Shown here: positions 31,582 through 38,874 of the stretch, piece after piece
Layout of the letters: each line of letters begins with the position of its first letter
Numbering within the stretch: position 1 is the stretch's first letter
Position numbers and translations under genes: made by a program
Notes under the pieces: model-generated
Database searches by the model: none
Told to the model about the DNA's origin: nothing
What the model saw: the letters and a program-made list of their open reading frames with translations, nothing else
Assembly (NCBI GenBank): GCA_004963905.1
Contig: SUGL01000037.1
Span: forward strand, 1 to 59,828
Direction: 5' to 3'
Source: Mesorhizobium sp.
GTDB lineage: Bacteria; Pseudomonadota; Alphaproteobacteria; Rhizobiales; Rhizobiaceae
DNA: 59,828 nt

Positions 31582-31791
31582 CCCGCCCGTTGCAAGTAAG
31601 AACCTGTCAACGGGTTAATTCAAGTGCGCGTCGGATACGCAAAAAGCGGGATTGTCTGCGCGAGCATAGGCCCTTTGCTTGCGCCGCCGGGAGTTGATGG
31701 CTCCGGTCCTTCCTTGCCAGGCTTCGGAGGCGGCCCCGTTATCCACTGGCCTTCATGTGGGTCGCCATCCGTAGCTCGTCAGAGCGAAGGA

Positions 31792-31876
31792 TGGTGCGGA
31801 TGAAGGGACTCGAACCCCCACGCCTTTCGGCACTGGAACCTAAATCCAGGGCGTCTACCAATTCCGCCACATCCGC
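31792..31876 (-). tRNA. tRNA-Leu (anticodon UAG)
   Basis: 85 nt including an encoded CCA. The acceptor GCGGATG pairs with CATCCGC; discriminator A. The anticodon stem CTGGA/TCCAG encloses TTTAGGT, giving UAG. The long variable arm (TGCCGAAAGGCG) is that of a class II tRNA and T-arm GGGGTTCGAGTCCC is canonical. Confidence 0.97.
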
Positions 31877-32218
31877 GTATCCTGGCAATCCCATGTAGCC
31901 ATCATTCTGTCAATGTCGGGGTCCAAATCACCGTCATTCGCTAATCGCGAAGATGGTTGAAAATTAGCCTAGCCTGTGACAAAAGGCGTGTCGAATGTGA
32001 CGGGACGCGACTATCCGCTTCTGCAAAATGTAAGAAGAAGTAGGAAAAACAAAGACTTCTTCACATTTTGGAAGCGCAGTTCAGGAGAGTTTGAGCCGCA
32101 TTAGCGGTCAAATCGCCAGGTTCCGTACCAAAAGCCATTTCCGGCAAGATTATACCGGCAGGCTGTGAACGGCTAAGAACCGTTTGGCAGTCTCATTGGT
32201 GAAAACAAAGGTTTTAGG
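31877..32218 (+). other. Gene-free region upstream of tig
   Basis: About 340 bp between tRNA-Leu and tig. It is AT-richer than the surroundings. Apart from the long hairpin at 32016-32076 I find no gene. The ribosome-binding region of tig reads AACAAAGGTTTTAGG just before the ATG. Confidence 0.7.
32016..32076. repeat. Long imperfect hairpin upstream of tig (22 paired bases per arm)
   Basis: Three stem blocks pair exactly: CGCTTC (32016-32021) with GAAGCG (32071-32076), CAAAATGT (32024-32031) with ACATTTTG (32063-32070), and GAAGAAGT (32034-32041) with ACTTCTTC (32055-32062). The left arm has two 2-nt bulges; the loop is the 13-nt A-rich AGGAAAAACAAAG. No T run follows on either strand, so it is not an ordinary terminator. 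It lies 143 bp before tig. Confidence 0.85.
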
Positions 32219-33718
32219 ATGCAGGTCACCGAAACGCTCAACTCCGGTCTCAAGCGCGAGATCAAGATCACCGTGCCGGCCGGTGACATGGAAGCCAAGC
32301 TGATGGCGCGGCTGAACGATGCCCGCGACAAGGTGCGGATCAATGGCTTCCGTCCGGGCAAGGTCCCGGTGCAGCACCTGCGCAAGATGTACGGCAAGTC
32401 GTTCATGGCCGAGGTCGTCAACGAGATACTCAACGACTCGACCCGTTCGATCATCTCGGGCCGCGGCGAGAAGGCCGCCATGCAGCCCGAAGTCATCATG
32501 ACCGAGGACGAGAAGGAAGCCGAGAAGATCTTGGCCGGCGGCGCCGACTTCGAGTTCCGCCTCAACTACGAGGTCATTCCGGCGATCGAGATCAAGGATT
32601 TCTCCGACATCAAGGTGAAGCGTCAGGTTTACGACGTGCCGGAGTCCGAGATTGAAGACCAGGTGAAGCGGGTCGCCGAATCCGCGCGCAGCTACGAGCC
32701 CAAGGACGGCAAGGCCGCGGAGGGCGACCGCGTGAGCATCGACTATGTCGGCAAGATCGGCGGCGAAGTCTTCGCCGGTGGCGCCGGCACCGACCAGCCG
32801 CTGGTGCTCGGCTCCAAGGAATTCATTCCGGGCTTCGAGGACCAGCTGATCGGCACCAAGGCGGGCGACGAGAAGCTCGTCACCGTCACCTTCCCGGAGA
32901 ACTACCAGGCGGCACATCTGGCTGGCAAGGAAGCCACCTTCGACGTCACCGTCAAGGAAGTGGCCAAGCCGGGCGAGCTCGAGATCAATGACGAAACCGC
33001 CAAGAATCTTGGCCTGGAATCGCTGGAGCGCCTGCGCGAGATCGTGCGCGGCCAGATCGAGAACCAGTTCGGTTCGATGACCCGCCAGAAGGTGAAGCGC
33101 CAGCTGCTGGATCAGCTCGACGCCGCCTATTCCTTCGAGGCGCCGTCGAAGCTCGTCGAGGCCGAGTTCAACAACATCTGGGCGCAGGTCAACCGCGACC
33201 TCGAGGCCGCCGGCCGCACCTTCGCCGACGAGGAGACGACGGAGGAAGAGGCGCGCGCCGAATATATGCGCCTGGCCGAGCGCCGCGTGCGTCTCGGCCT
33301 GGTTCTTGCCGAGATCGGCGAGAAGGCCGGCGTCACCGTATCGGACGAAGAGCTGCAGCGCGGCCTGTTCGAGCAGGTCCGCCGCTTCCCGGCCAACCAG
33401 CAGCAGGAAGCCTTCGAGTTCTATCGCAGCAACCCCGAGGCGATCAATTCGCTGCGCGCACCGATGTTCGAGGAGAAGGTCGTCGACTACCTGCTCGGCC
33501 AAATCTCGGTTGATGACGTCAAGGTCAGCAAGGAAGAATTGATGGCCGACGACGAGGAGGCCGAAACCGCGACCAAGGCGAAGCCGGCGAAGAAGGCTTC
33601 CTCGAAGAAGGCCGAGGCCAAGGCAAGTGAAGCAAAGTCGGGCGAGGCCGCCGGCGAGGCGGAAGAGCCCAAGAAGAAGGCCGCGCCGAAGAAGAAAGCC
33701 GCCAAGGACGCCGAGTAA
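32219..33718 (+). CDS. tig: Trigger factor
   Basis: Ribosome-associated chaperone and peptidyl-prolyl isomerase, 499 residues. The N-terminal ribosome-binding domain has the exit-site loop signature GFRPGKVP (residues 42-49). The FKBP-type PPIase domain is about 150-240 (GDRVSIDYVGKIGGEVFAGG). The C-terminal chaperone arms run to about 440. The last 55 residues are a Lys/Ala/Glu-rich tail (SKKAEAKASEAKSGEAAGEA) beyond the usual C-terminus, common in rhizobia. Ends in a strong terminator. Confidence 0.98.
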   Translation: MQVTETLNSGLKREIKITVPAGDMEAKLMARLNDARDKVRINGFRPGKVPVQHLRKMYGKSFMAEVVNEILNDSTRSIISGRGEKAAMQPEVIMTEDEKEAEKILAGGADFEFRLNYEVIPAIEIKDFSDIKVKRQVYDVPESEIEDQVKRVAESARSYEPKDGKAAEGDRVSIDYVGKIGGEVFAGGAGTDQPLVLGSKEFIPGFEDQLIGTKAGDEKLVTVTFPENYQAAHLAGKEATFDVTVKEVAKPGELEINDETAKNLGLESLERLREIVRGQIENQFGSMTRQKVKRQLLDQLDAAYSFEAPSKLVEAEFNNIWAQVNRDLEAAGRTFADEETTEEEARAEYMRLAERRVRLGLVLAEIGEKAGVTVSDEELQRGLFEQVRRFPANQQQEAFEFYRSNPEAINSLRAPMFEEKVVDYLLGQISVDDVKVSKEELMADDEEAETATKAKPAKKASSKKAEAKASEAKSGEAAGEAEEPKKKAAPKKKAAKDAE

Positions 33719-33742
33719 AAAACGGCTCGATACGTGATTTGG

Positions 33743-33769
33743 AAAGGCCGCCCTCGAGGCGGCCTTTTT
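33743..33769 (+). terminator. Rho-independent terminator of tig
   Basis: A 10-bp stem AAAGGCCGCC/GGCGGCCTTT with a 5-nt loop (CTCGA), followed by TT, 24 bp after the tig stop. Strong on the plus strand. Confidence 0.93.
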
Positions 33770-33891
33770 CGTTGTTGCCGCGCAGCAACACAATCGGCTT
33801 CGGATGAATGCCGGCTGCTGGCGATACCGAACGTTGATGATTATCTGCGCGGTATCGCATTTGGCGGGGTTGTTTGGAGGCGCGGGTGATC

Positions 33892-34407
33892 ATGGCATTC
33901 AAGATGAGGGGCGTGGTTGTTGCCGCGGCGCTCTTGCTTGCCTCGGCTTGTGTTGCTCAAGCCGGACCCGACCTCGGCAACTGGCGCGTCGATGCCGCCG
34001 GCGGCCAGGTGACCGCATCGCTTTACGCTACCAACAAGCTGATCACGGGCGGCGGCGCGCTGGGCTACAGTCCGGTGCTGACGCTGGCCTGCCGGTCCGA
34101 CGGTGAACCGCGCTGGAGCGAATGGCTGCAGCTCAACGACGCTGTTTCGGCCAGCCGCAAGATCACCATGTCGGTCATGGTCGACGGCGGCGGCAAATTC
34201 GACGAAAGCTGGTCCGTCGGCCCACGCGGCAAATTGCTGGTCAGGGAAGGGGATGACGGCATCAAGCGGCTGGTTTCCGCGAACCGGCTGTTGCTGTCAT
34301 GGCGCTTCGGCCTGCTGTCGGGACGCGGCGAGGCCGATTTCGATCTCGCCGGACTGTCGGAGGCAATCGGCCAGATCGCTGCGAGCTGCAAGACCGACCC
34401 GCCCTGA
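33892..34407 (+). CDS. Exported protein of unknown function
   Basis: 171 residues from the ATG of MAFKMRGVVV; a TTG 18 bases upstream also opens the frame. Signal peptide AAALLLASACVAQA with cleavage likely after AQA (a Cys is present, but it is not in a good lipobox). The mature domain is mostly beta: LGNWRVDAAGGQVTASLYAT, VLTLACRSDGEPRWSEWLQ, LLLSWRFGLLSGRGEADFDLAGLSEAIGQIAASC. The ending resembles small periplasmic proteins with a terminal Cys (VasI-like or InvB-like), but I would not assign a family. Two mature cysteines (LACRS and ASCKT) could form a disulfide. Confidence 0.7.
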   Translation: MAFKMRGVVVAAALLLASACVAQAGPDLGNWRVDAAGGQVTASLYATNKLITGGGALGYSPVLTLACRSDGEPRWSEWLQLNDAVSASRKITMSVMVDGGGKFDESWSVGPRGKLLVREGDDGIKRLVSANRLLLSWRFGLLSGRGEADFDLAGLSEAIGQIAASCKTDPP

Positions 34408-34689
34408 TCGTGCCGTCCAGAACAGGCTTGCACGGACGACGACACCGAAAATGGGAGCCGGCGAAACCCGCCCCCGTTTCTGCTGCTTTTGCCGTTTCGG
34501 GCGGCTACCCCTCGCGGCCTAAACCTTCGCAAAAACTGGCTTTTTCTACCCATTGAGATGATTCTGTGGTATGTAGATGCCGCAATTCCACTGAAGAGAC
34601 ACGGACATTCCGCTCTACCGTACAGGGTACGCCAGCGGCTGGTGTGGCGCGGATCGTCCGACGTAAACGACGATCAGGGAGGAAGTGCC

Positions 34690-35070
34690 ATGCGCGCAAC
34701 CGCGCTTTTCATCGTCTTGTCCGCCATGACCTTGTTTGCAAGCCCATCGCAGGCGCAGGACGCCGCCGCAGGTGAGAAGGTCTTCACCAAATGCAAGGTC
34801 TGCCACATCGCGGATCAGGACAAGAATAAGGTCGGGCCGTCCCTGCATGGCGTCATCGGGCGCACGGCGGGCACGCATCCCGATTTCACCTATTCCGCGG
34901 CCATGATCGCGGCCGGAAAGTCCGGCGTCAAATGGGACGAGCCCACATTGACGACCTATCTTCACGATCCCAAGGCCATGGTCAAAGGAACGAAGATGGC
35001 GTTTCCAGGCATCAAGAGCGATCAGGACATAGCCAACGTCATCGCCTACCTGAAGCAGTTTTCCAAGTAA
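34690..35070 (+). CDS. Soluble class I c-type cytochrome
   Basis: 126 residues from the ATG preceded by GGGAGGAAG; upstream in-frame sequence is discarded. Signal peptide MRATALFIVLSAMTLFASPSQA, then the mature cytochrome: heme attachment CKVCH, the NKVGPSLHGVIGRTAG segment of the c2/cytochrome c-550 family, and the axial Met in KGTKMAFPGI. Periplasmic electron carrier. It could feed the cox oxidase encoded 2 kb away, though it is not in that operon. Confidence 0.93.
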   Translation: MRATALFIVLSAMTLFASPSQAQDAAAGEKVFTKCKVCHIADQDKNKVGPSLHGVIGRTAGTHPDFTYSAAMIAAGKSGVKWDEPTLTTYLHDPKAMVKGTKMAFPGIKSDQDIANVIAYLKQFSK

Positions 35071-35162
35071 GCGCGGCCCTCCCAGGCCCATTTGGTGGTC
35101 GCCTGCTTGTTCCGAAGGAAGACGGTCGGCAGTTGCGCAGTTGAATATCGCGCCCGGCGCCG

Positions 35163-35243
35163 TCACGCCGGCAGCGCAAAAAATCCCAACAGCAGCAGAA
35201 TAACTATGCCAAGGCCGAGTATGAGAAGCGTCCGCGTGTCCAT
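35163..35243 (-). CDS. Possible 26-residue hydrophobic protein
   Basis: Reads MDTRTLLILGLGIVILLLLGFFALPA, that is, four polar residues and one membrane helix, with an AAGGTGAA ribosome-binding-like sequence 6 bp upstream. The coding frame stays open far upstream without a family match. Composition suits the many small membrane proteins of bacteria, but such a short frame can be chance. Confidence 0.35.
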   Translation of the reverse strand: MDTRTLLILGLGIVILLLLGFFALPA

Positions 35244-35454
35244 GACGTTCACCTTCGCATCTTGAGAATAGCGAAAAAGCGGCCCTGGAGCCAGCGCGCC
35301 GAACATCAGTCGGCGCCGTCCGGAGGGCGACAAATCGGGCGCAAAGGAGTATGTTGGTACCGGGTGCAGGTCGCGGTTTTGCGTGGCCAGCGACGCAGAG
35401 CGGTAGCACCGTAAAGATCCGCGACCCTGCCGGACTTGGTCTGGAGGATTGGTC

Positions 35455-36273
35455 ATGGCAAGCTTTCACGTGATTGCAGGGGCCAGCGAGACGCTGGAGC
35501 ATACCAGAGTCAGAAAGATCGGCGTTTCCGACCTCTTCGACGCGCTTCGGCGCGGTGTCGAAGACTTCATGGTCAAACCCTCGCACATCGTCTTTCTGTG
35601 CATGATCTACCCGCTCGTCGGCGTGGTGCTTGCCACTTGGACGTCGGGAGCAAACGCGCTGCCGCTGCTCTTTCCGCTGGTGTCCGGATTTGCGCTGATC
35701 GGCCCATTCGCGGCGATCGGCCTCTACGAGATCAGCCGCAGACGGGAAGCCGGGCTCGATGCGTCCTGGCGACACGCGTTCGAGGTCAGGAACTCCCCGG
35801 CGCTGCCGGCCATCGCCGCGGTCGGGATCATGCTGTTTGCGATCTTCATCGCTTGGCTTTTGACCGCCAAGATTTTCTATGAGCAACTGTTCGGCCCCGA
35901 ACCGCCGGCGTCACTGTCGAGCTTCATCAATGAGATATTCGCCACCGGACGCGGCTGGACTTTGATCGTGCTGGGTCACGCCATCGGGTTCGTATTCGCT
36001 GTGGTCGTGTTGTGCACCACCGTGGTCGCTTTCCCGTTGCTGCTCGATCGCGATGTCGGGGCCTATGAGGCCATCCACACTTCAGTGCGCGTGGTCCTGG
36101 CCAACCCCATTGTGATGGCCGTCTGGGGACTTATCGTCGCCGTTGGGCTTATCGTCGGCTCGCTGCCCGTGTTCGCGGGACTGGCGGTGGTGCTGCCGAT
36201 TCTCGGCCATGCCACCTGGCATGTGTACCGCAAGGTCGTGGAGCCGCCGGCCGCCCGCAGACCGGCGAATTGA
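35455..36273 (+). CDS. DUF2189 membrane protein
   Basis: 272 residues from the ATG of MASFHVIAGA, behind GGAGG. Soluble N-terminus (VRKIGVSDLFDALRRGVEDFMVKPSHIVFL, the DUF2189 signature) and about six membrane spans. LLLDRDVGAYEAIHTSVRVVLANP is the second conserved block. Family function unknown; in many proteobacteria the gene lies near respiratory oxidase genes, which fits the cox operon 750 bp downstream on the other strand. Confidence 0.88.
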   Translation: MASFHVIAGASETLEHTRVRKIGVSDLFDALRRGVEDFMVKPSHIVFLCMIYPLVGVVLATWTSGANALPLLFPLVSGFALIGPFAAIGLYEISRRREAGLDASWRHAFEVRNSPALPAIAAVGIMLFAIFIAWLLTAKIFYEQLFGPEPPASLSSFINEIFATGRGWTLIVLGHAIGFVFAVVVLCTTVVAFPLLLDRDVGAYEAIHTSVRVVLANPIVMAVWGLIVAVGLIVGSLPVFAGLAVVLPILGHATWHVYRKVVEPPAARRPAN

Positions 36274-36319
36274 CGAACCGAACCCTGTCATGGCGCACCG
36301 ACGAAAGTGCCGGTGCGCT

Positions 36320-36361
36320 TAAAGCGCGTCGCGATCTTTCAGATTCGCTCCGTGCGCTTTA
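36320..36361. repeat. AAAGCGC...GCGCTTT intergenic palindrome
   Basis: AAAGCGCGTCGCGATCTTTC is followed by GATTCGCTCCGTGCGCTTT: the outer arms AAAGCGC and GCGCTTT are exact and the interior partly complementary. It stands directly in front of a family 1 palindrome; both lie between the DUF2189 and YbaK genes. Confidence 0.6.
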
Positions 36362-36375
36362 GGTTTTGATTTTAC

Positions 36376-36420
36376 GCATGTCTTTGTCCCGAAACCGGCT
36401 CCCACTTTCGGGAGACATGC
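36376..36420. repeat. Rhizobial extragenic palindrome, family 1, copy 4
   Basis: GCATGTCT and AGACATGC are exact outer arms, with CCCGAAACCGG and CCCACTTTCGGG inside. The outer arm has changed from ATGATC to ATGTCT on both sides, a compensated change. It ends one base before the stop codon of the YbaK-like gene on the minus strand. Confidence 0.85.
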
Positions 36421-36421
36421 T

Positions 36422-36895
36422 TCAGAAGGCCCGGTGGCTGAACCGCGCCTGACGCGCACCCGTGGTCAGGTTGCGGAAATCCTTGCCGCTGACATGCACA
36501 AGCGTCTTGTGATCGCCGCCCTCGAAATAGACCTCGGCGGCATCACCGAGGCTTTCGTCCAGGATGACCGGCACGTCATAAGCCGCGCCGATCGGCGGTA
36601 TGGCACCGATGTCGCAATCATCGAAGAGCGATACCACTTCGTCTTCGGAAGCGAGGCCAAGGCGCCTGTCCATAACGTCCTGAAGCTTGTTGAGCTCGAT
36701 CCTGTGGGTGCTTGGGACCACGGCCAGCGCATAGCCGAGTTCGTGGTGAACGACCACGGACTTCGCCATGATGCTGCCGGGCACGTGGGCGGCAATGGCG
36801 GCCTGCCGGCTGGTGGCAGTTCGATGATGCCCGACGGTGTCGTAGGTGATTCCCTTGCCGTCGATAAAGTCTCTCAGTTTGTTTGCTATCGTCAT
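36422..36895 (-). CDS. YbaK/EbsC-family aminoacyl-tRNA deacylase
   Basis: 157 residues from the ATG of MTIANKLRDF. YbaK-type editing domain: HHRTATSRQAAIAAHVPGSIMAKSVVV with the conserved Lys that binds the substrate carboxylate region, and a C-terminal IGAIPPIGAAYDVPVILDESL containing the GxxPPxG element. Members hydrolyse misacylated tRNAs such as Cys-tRNA-Pro or Ala-tRNA-Pro; which one cannot be read here. Located 129 bp downstream of the cox operon on the same strand; its stop touches a palindromic repeat that probably serves as the 3' end. Confidence 0.88.
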   Translation of the reverse strand: MTIANKLRDFIDGKGITYDTVGHHRTATSRQAAIAAHVPGSIMAKSVVVHHELGYALAVVPSTHRIELNKLQDVMDRRLGLASEDEVVSLFDDCDIGAIPPIGAAYDVPVILDESLGDAAEVYFEGGDHKTLVHVSGKDFRNLTTGARQARFSHRAF

Positions 36896-37024
36896 TGTCC
36901 GCGTCCTTTGCTCGAGTTCACGGCGCATACGCCAAACCAAAATGGGCCGGCAGCCTGTTGTTTCAAGGCACCGGAACCGGCCGTTCCCGGCTGGTTGTGC
37001 TGCGGATGAACCCCGTACCGGGTG

Positions 37025-37414
37025 TCAGGGGCCGGGCCCGAAAAACGCGATACGGGTCAGCAGCGTATAGTCGGCCTCGAAGACCATCATCGTCACGAAA
37101 ACCAGCACCAGTATCGGCGGCAGGATGATCGCATACATCATCGCCAGCCGCTCCCAGGCCATATGCATGAAGACGGCGACGATCAGTCCTGCCTTGAGCA
37201 TCATGAAGATCAGGATCAGCGACCATCTGAGATAGCCGTGGATGCCGAAATAGTCGACCAGATAGGAGCAGGTGCTGAGAATGAACAGCCACGCCCAGAC
37301 CACCAGATAAAGCTTGATCGGGTGCTCCTGATGCGTCTCCGACTTGGCGACGATCGCCGCGTCATGGGGATGCAGTGCGTGCTGTCCAAGACCGTTTGCG
37401 GTTGCTTCAGCCAT
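37025..37414 (-). CDS. Cytochrome c oxidase subunit IV-type protein
   Basis: 129 residues with three membrane helices (about 34-54, 66-86 and 92-115), matching the small COX4/CyoD-like subunit: IKLYLVVWAWLFILSTCSYLVDY, LIFMMLKAGLIVAVFMHMAWER, and a last span ending FEADYTLL. Assembly or stability subunit of heme-copper oxidases. Last gene of the cox operon, 25 bp after the second subunit III gene. Confidence 0.88.
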   Translation of the reverse strand: MAEATANGLGQHALHPHDAAIVAKSETHQEHPIKLYLVVWAWLFILSTCSYLVDYFGIHGYLRWSLILIFMMLKAGLIVAVFMHMAWERLAMMYAIILPPILVLVFVTMMVFEADYTLLTRIAFFGPGP

Positions 37415-37439
37415 GTCTGCCTCTCAACAAGTCTGCCTC

Positions 37440-38159
37440 TCACCAAAGATAGAAGAAGGCGAAAATGAACACCCAGACCAGGTCGACGAAGTGCCAGTAG
37501 AGTCCCATGATCTCGACATTCTCGTAGCGGCCGCGGCGGCTCGTGAAAAACCCGGGTCGTCCGATGTCGAAATCGCCGCGCCAGACTTTTCGCGCCACGA
37601 TGATCAGGAAGATCACGCCGATGGTCACGTGGGTGCCGTGGAAGCCGGTGATCATGAAAAAGCACGAGCCGAATTGCGCGGCTCCCCAGGGATTGCCCCA
37701 GGGACGAACCCCTTCGGTGATCAGCTTGGTCCATTCGAAGGCCTGCATGCCGACGAAGGTCGCGCCGAGCGCGGCGGTCAGAAGCATCAGGATCGCGGTT
37801 TTGCGGCGATCGCGGCGGTAGCCGAAATTGACCGCCATGGCCATGGTCCCGCTGCTCGATATCAGCACGAAAGTCATGATGGCGATCAGGATCAGCGGGA
37901 TTTCCGAGCCGCCGATGCGCAGGGCGAAGACCTCGCTCGGATTCGGCCACGGCACGCGCGTGGACATGCGCGCCGTCATGTAGGAAAGCAGGAAGCAACC
38001 GAAGATGAAGGTGTCGCTGAGCAGGAAGATCCACATCATGGCCTTGCCCCAGGACACGTTCTTGAACGCGCGCTGATCCGAGGCCCAGTCGGCGGCGATC
38101 CCGCGCAAGCCCGGGGGGCGATCCAACTGGCTGGTATGCGTCAGTGTCGTCTCGGCCAT
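37440..38159 (-). CDS. coxP: Cytochrome c oxidase subunit III family protein (second copy)
   Basis: 239 residues with five membrane spans of the COX3 fold. The block FFMITGFHGTHVTIGVIFLI is the family's GxHxxHV signature and VEIMGLYWHFVDLVWVFIF the conserved C-terminal helix. The N-terminus (AADWASDQRAFKNVSWGKAMMWIFL) is longer than in the preceding paralogue. Having two subunit III genes in one operon matches coxO/coxP of the Bradyrhizobium coxMNOP alternative oxidase, from which the symbol is inferred. Confidence 0.88.
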   Translation of the reverse strand: MAETTLTHTSQLDRPPGLRGIAADWASDQRAFKNVSWGKAMMWIFLLSDTFIFGCFLLSYMTARMSTRVPWPNPSEVFALRIGGSEIPLILIAIMTFVLISSSGTMAMAVNFGYRRDRRKTAILMLLTAALGATFVGMQAFEWTKLITEGVRPWGNPWGAAQFGSCFFMITGFHGTHVTIGVIFLIIVARKVWRGDFDIGRPGFFTSRRGRYENVEIMGLYWHFVDLVWVFIFAFFYLW

Positions 38160-38169
38160 CGCCAGTCTC

Positions 38170-38874
38170 CTAGGTCAGCAGCCGTTGGCAAATGCTCACG
38201 AACGTCGCCGCCCAGCCGGCCAGAACGGCGAAGATGCAGAGCCAGACGAAAAGCAGGAAATGCCAATACATGGCGCAGAGCTCGACGCTGAGGCTGAGCC
38301 GCTCCGGCCGCGCTCCGCTCCAGGCGCCGGCGCTCGTCCTGCCGAGGCCGACCAGTCCGCCCAGTATGTGCAGGCCATGCATTGCGGTGATCAGATAGAA
38401 GAAGCTGTTGGCCGGGTTGGAGGCCAGCAGGTAGCCGTCTTCGGTCAGCTGCCGCCAGGCCATCAACTGGCCGGCGAGGAAGGCGAGGGCGGTCAGCCCG
38501 GCCGTCGCGAGACCGAGCCTGACCATGTCCACCTGGCCTCTGCGCGCGGCGACCACGGCACATTGCAACGCGACGCTGCTCAGCACCAGCACCCCGGTGT
38601 TCAGCCAGAGCAGGCGCGGCAGCGGCAGCGGCCGCCAGTCCGACAGGCCCATGCGCATGAAGTAGGCGCTGGCGAACAGCGAGAATAGGCAGCCGACGAC
38701 AGCGAGGAAGACACCGAGGCCGATCTTGGCGGTGGGCAGGGCCGACCGGTCGAAGCCGACGAAGTCCCCGGCCACGCCTTGCTCCAGCCACGGCTTCGCC
38801 ATCAGCCGCTGATGCGAGAGCCACCAACCGGCAAAGCCGGCTATCACCAGCAGAAAGACCAGGATGACGCTCAT
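38170..38874 (-). CDS. coxO: Cytochrome c oxidase subunit III family protein (first copy)
   Basis: 234 residues, seven predicted membrane segments. The family signature is FFYLITAMHGLHILGGLVGL, and the last helix MYWHFLLFVWLCIFAVL corresponds to the COX3 C-terminal helix. It differs strongly from the downstream paralogue. Its start overlaps the stop of the subunit I gene (ATGA), so it is translationally coupled. Symbol by analogy with coxMNOP. Confidence 0.87.
   Translation of the reverse strand: MSVILVFLLVIAGFAGWWLSHQRLMAKPWLEQGVAGDFVGFDRSALPTAKIGLGVFLAVVGCLFSLFASAYFMRMGLSDWRPLPLPRLLWLNTGVLVLSSVALQCAVVAARRGQVDMVRLGLATAGLTALAFLAGQLMAWRQLTEDGYLLASNPANSFFYLITAMHGLHILGGLVGLGRTSAGAWSGARPERLSLSVELCAMYWHFLLFVWLCIFAVLAGWAATFVSICQRLLT

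Noticed and set aside
31582..31791. Possible small gene between the ClpP-fold gene and tRNA-Leu
   Set aside because: Only a short plus-strand frame exists, overlapping the 5' end of the other gene, with no ribosome-binding site.
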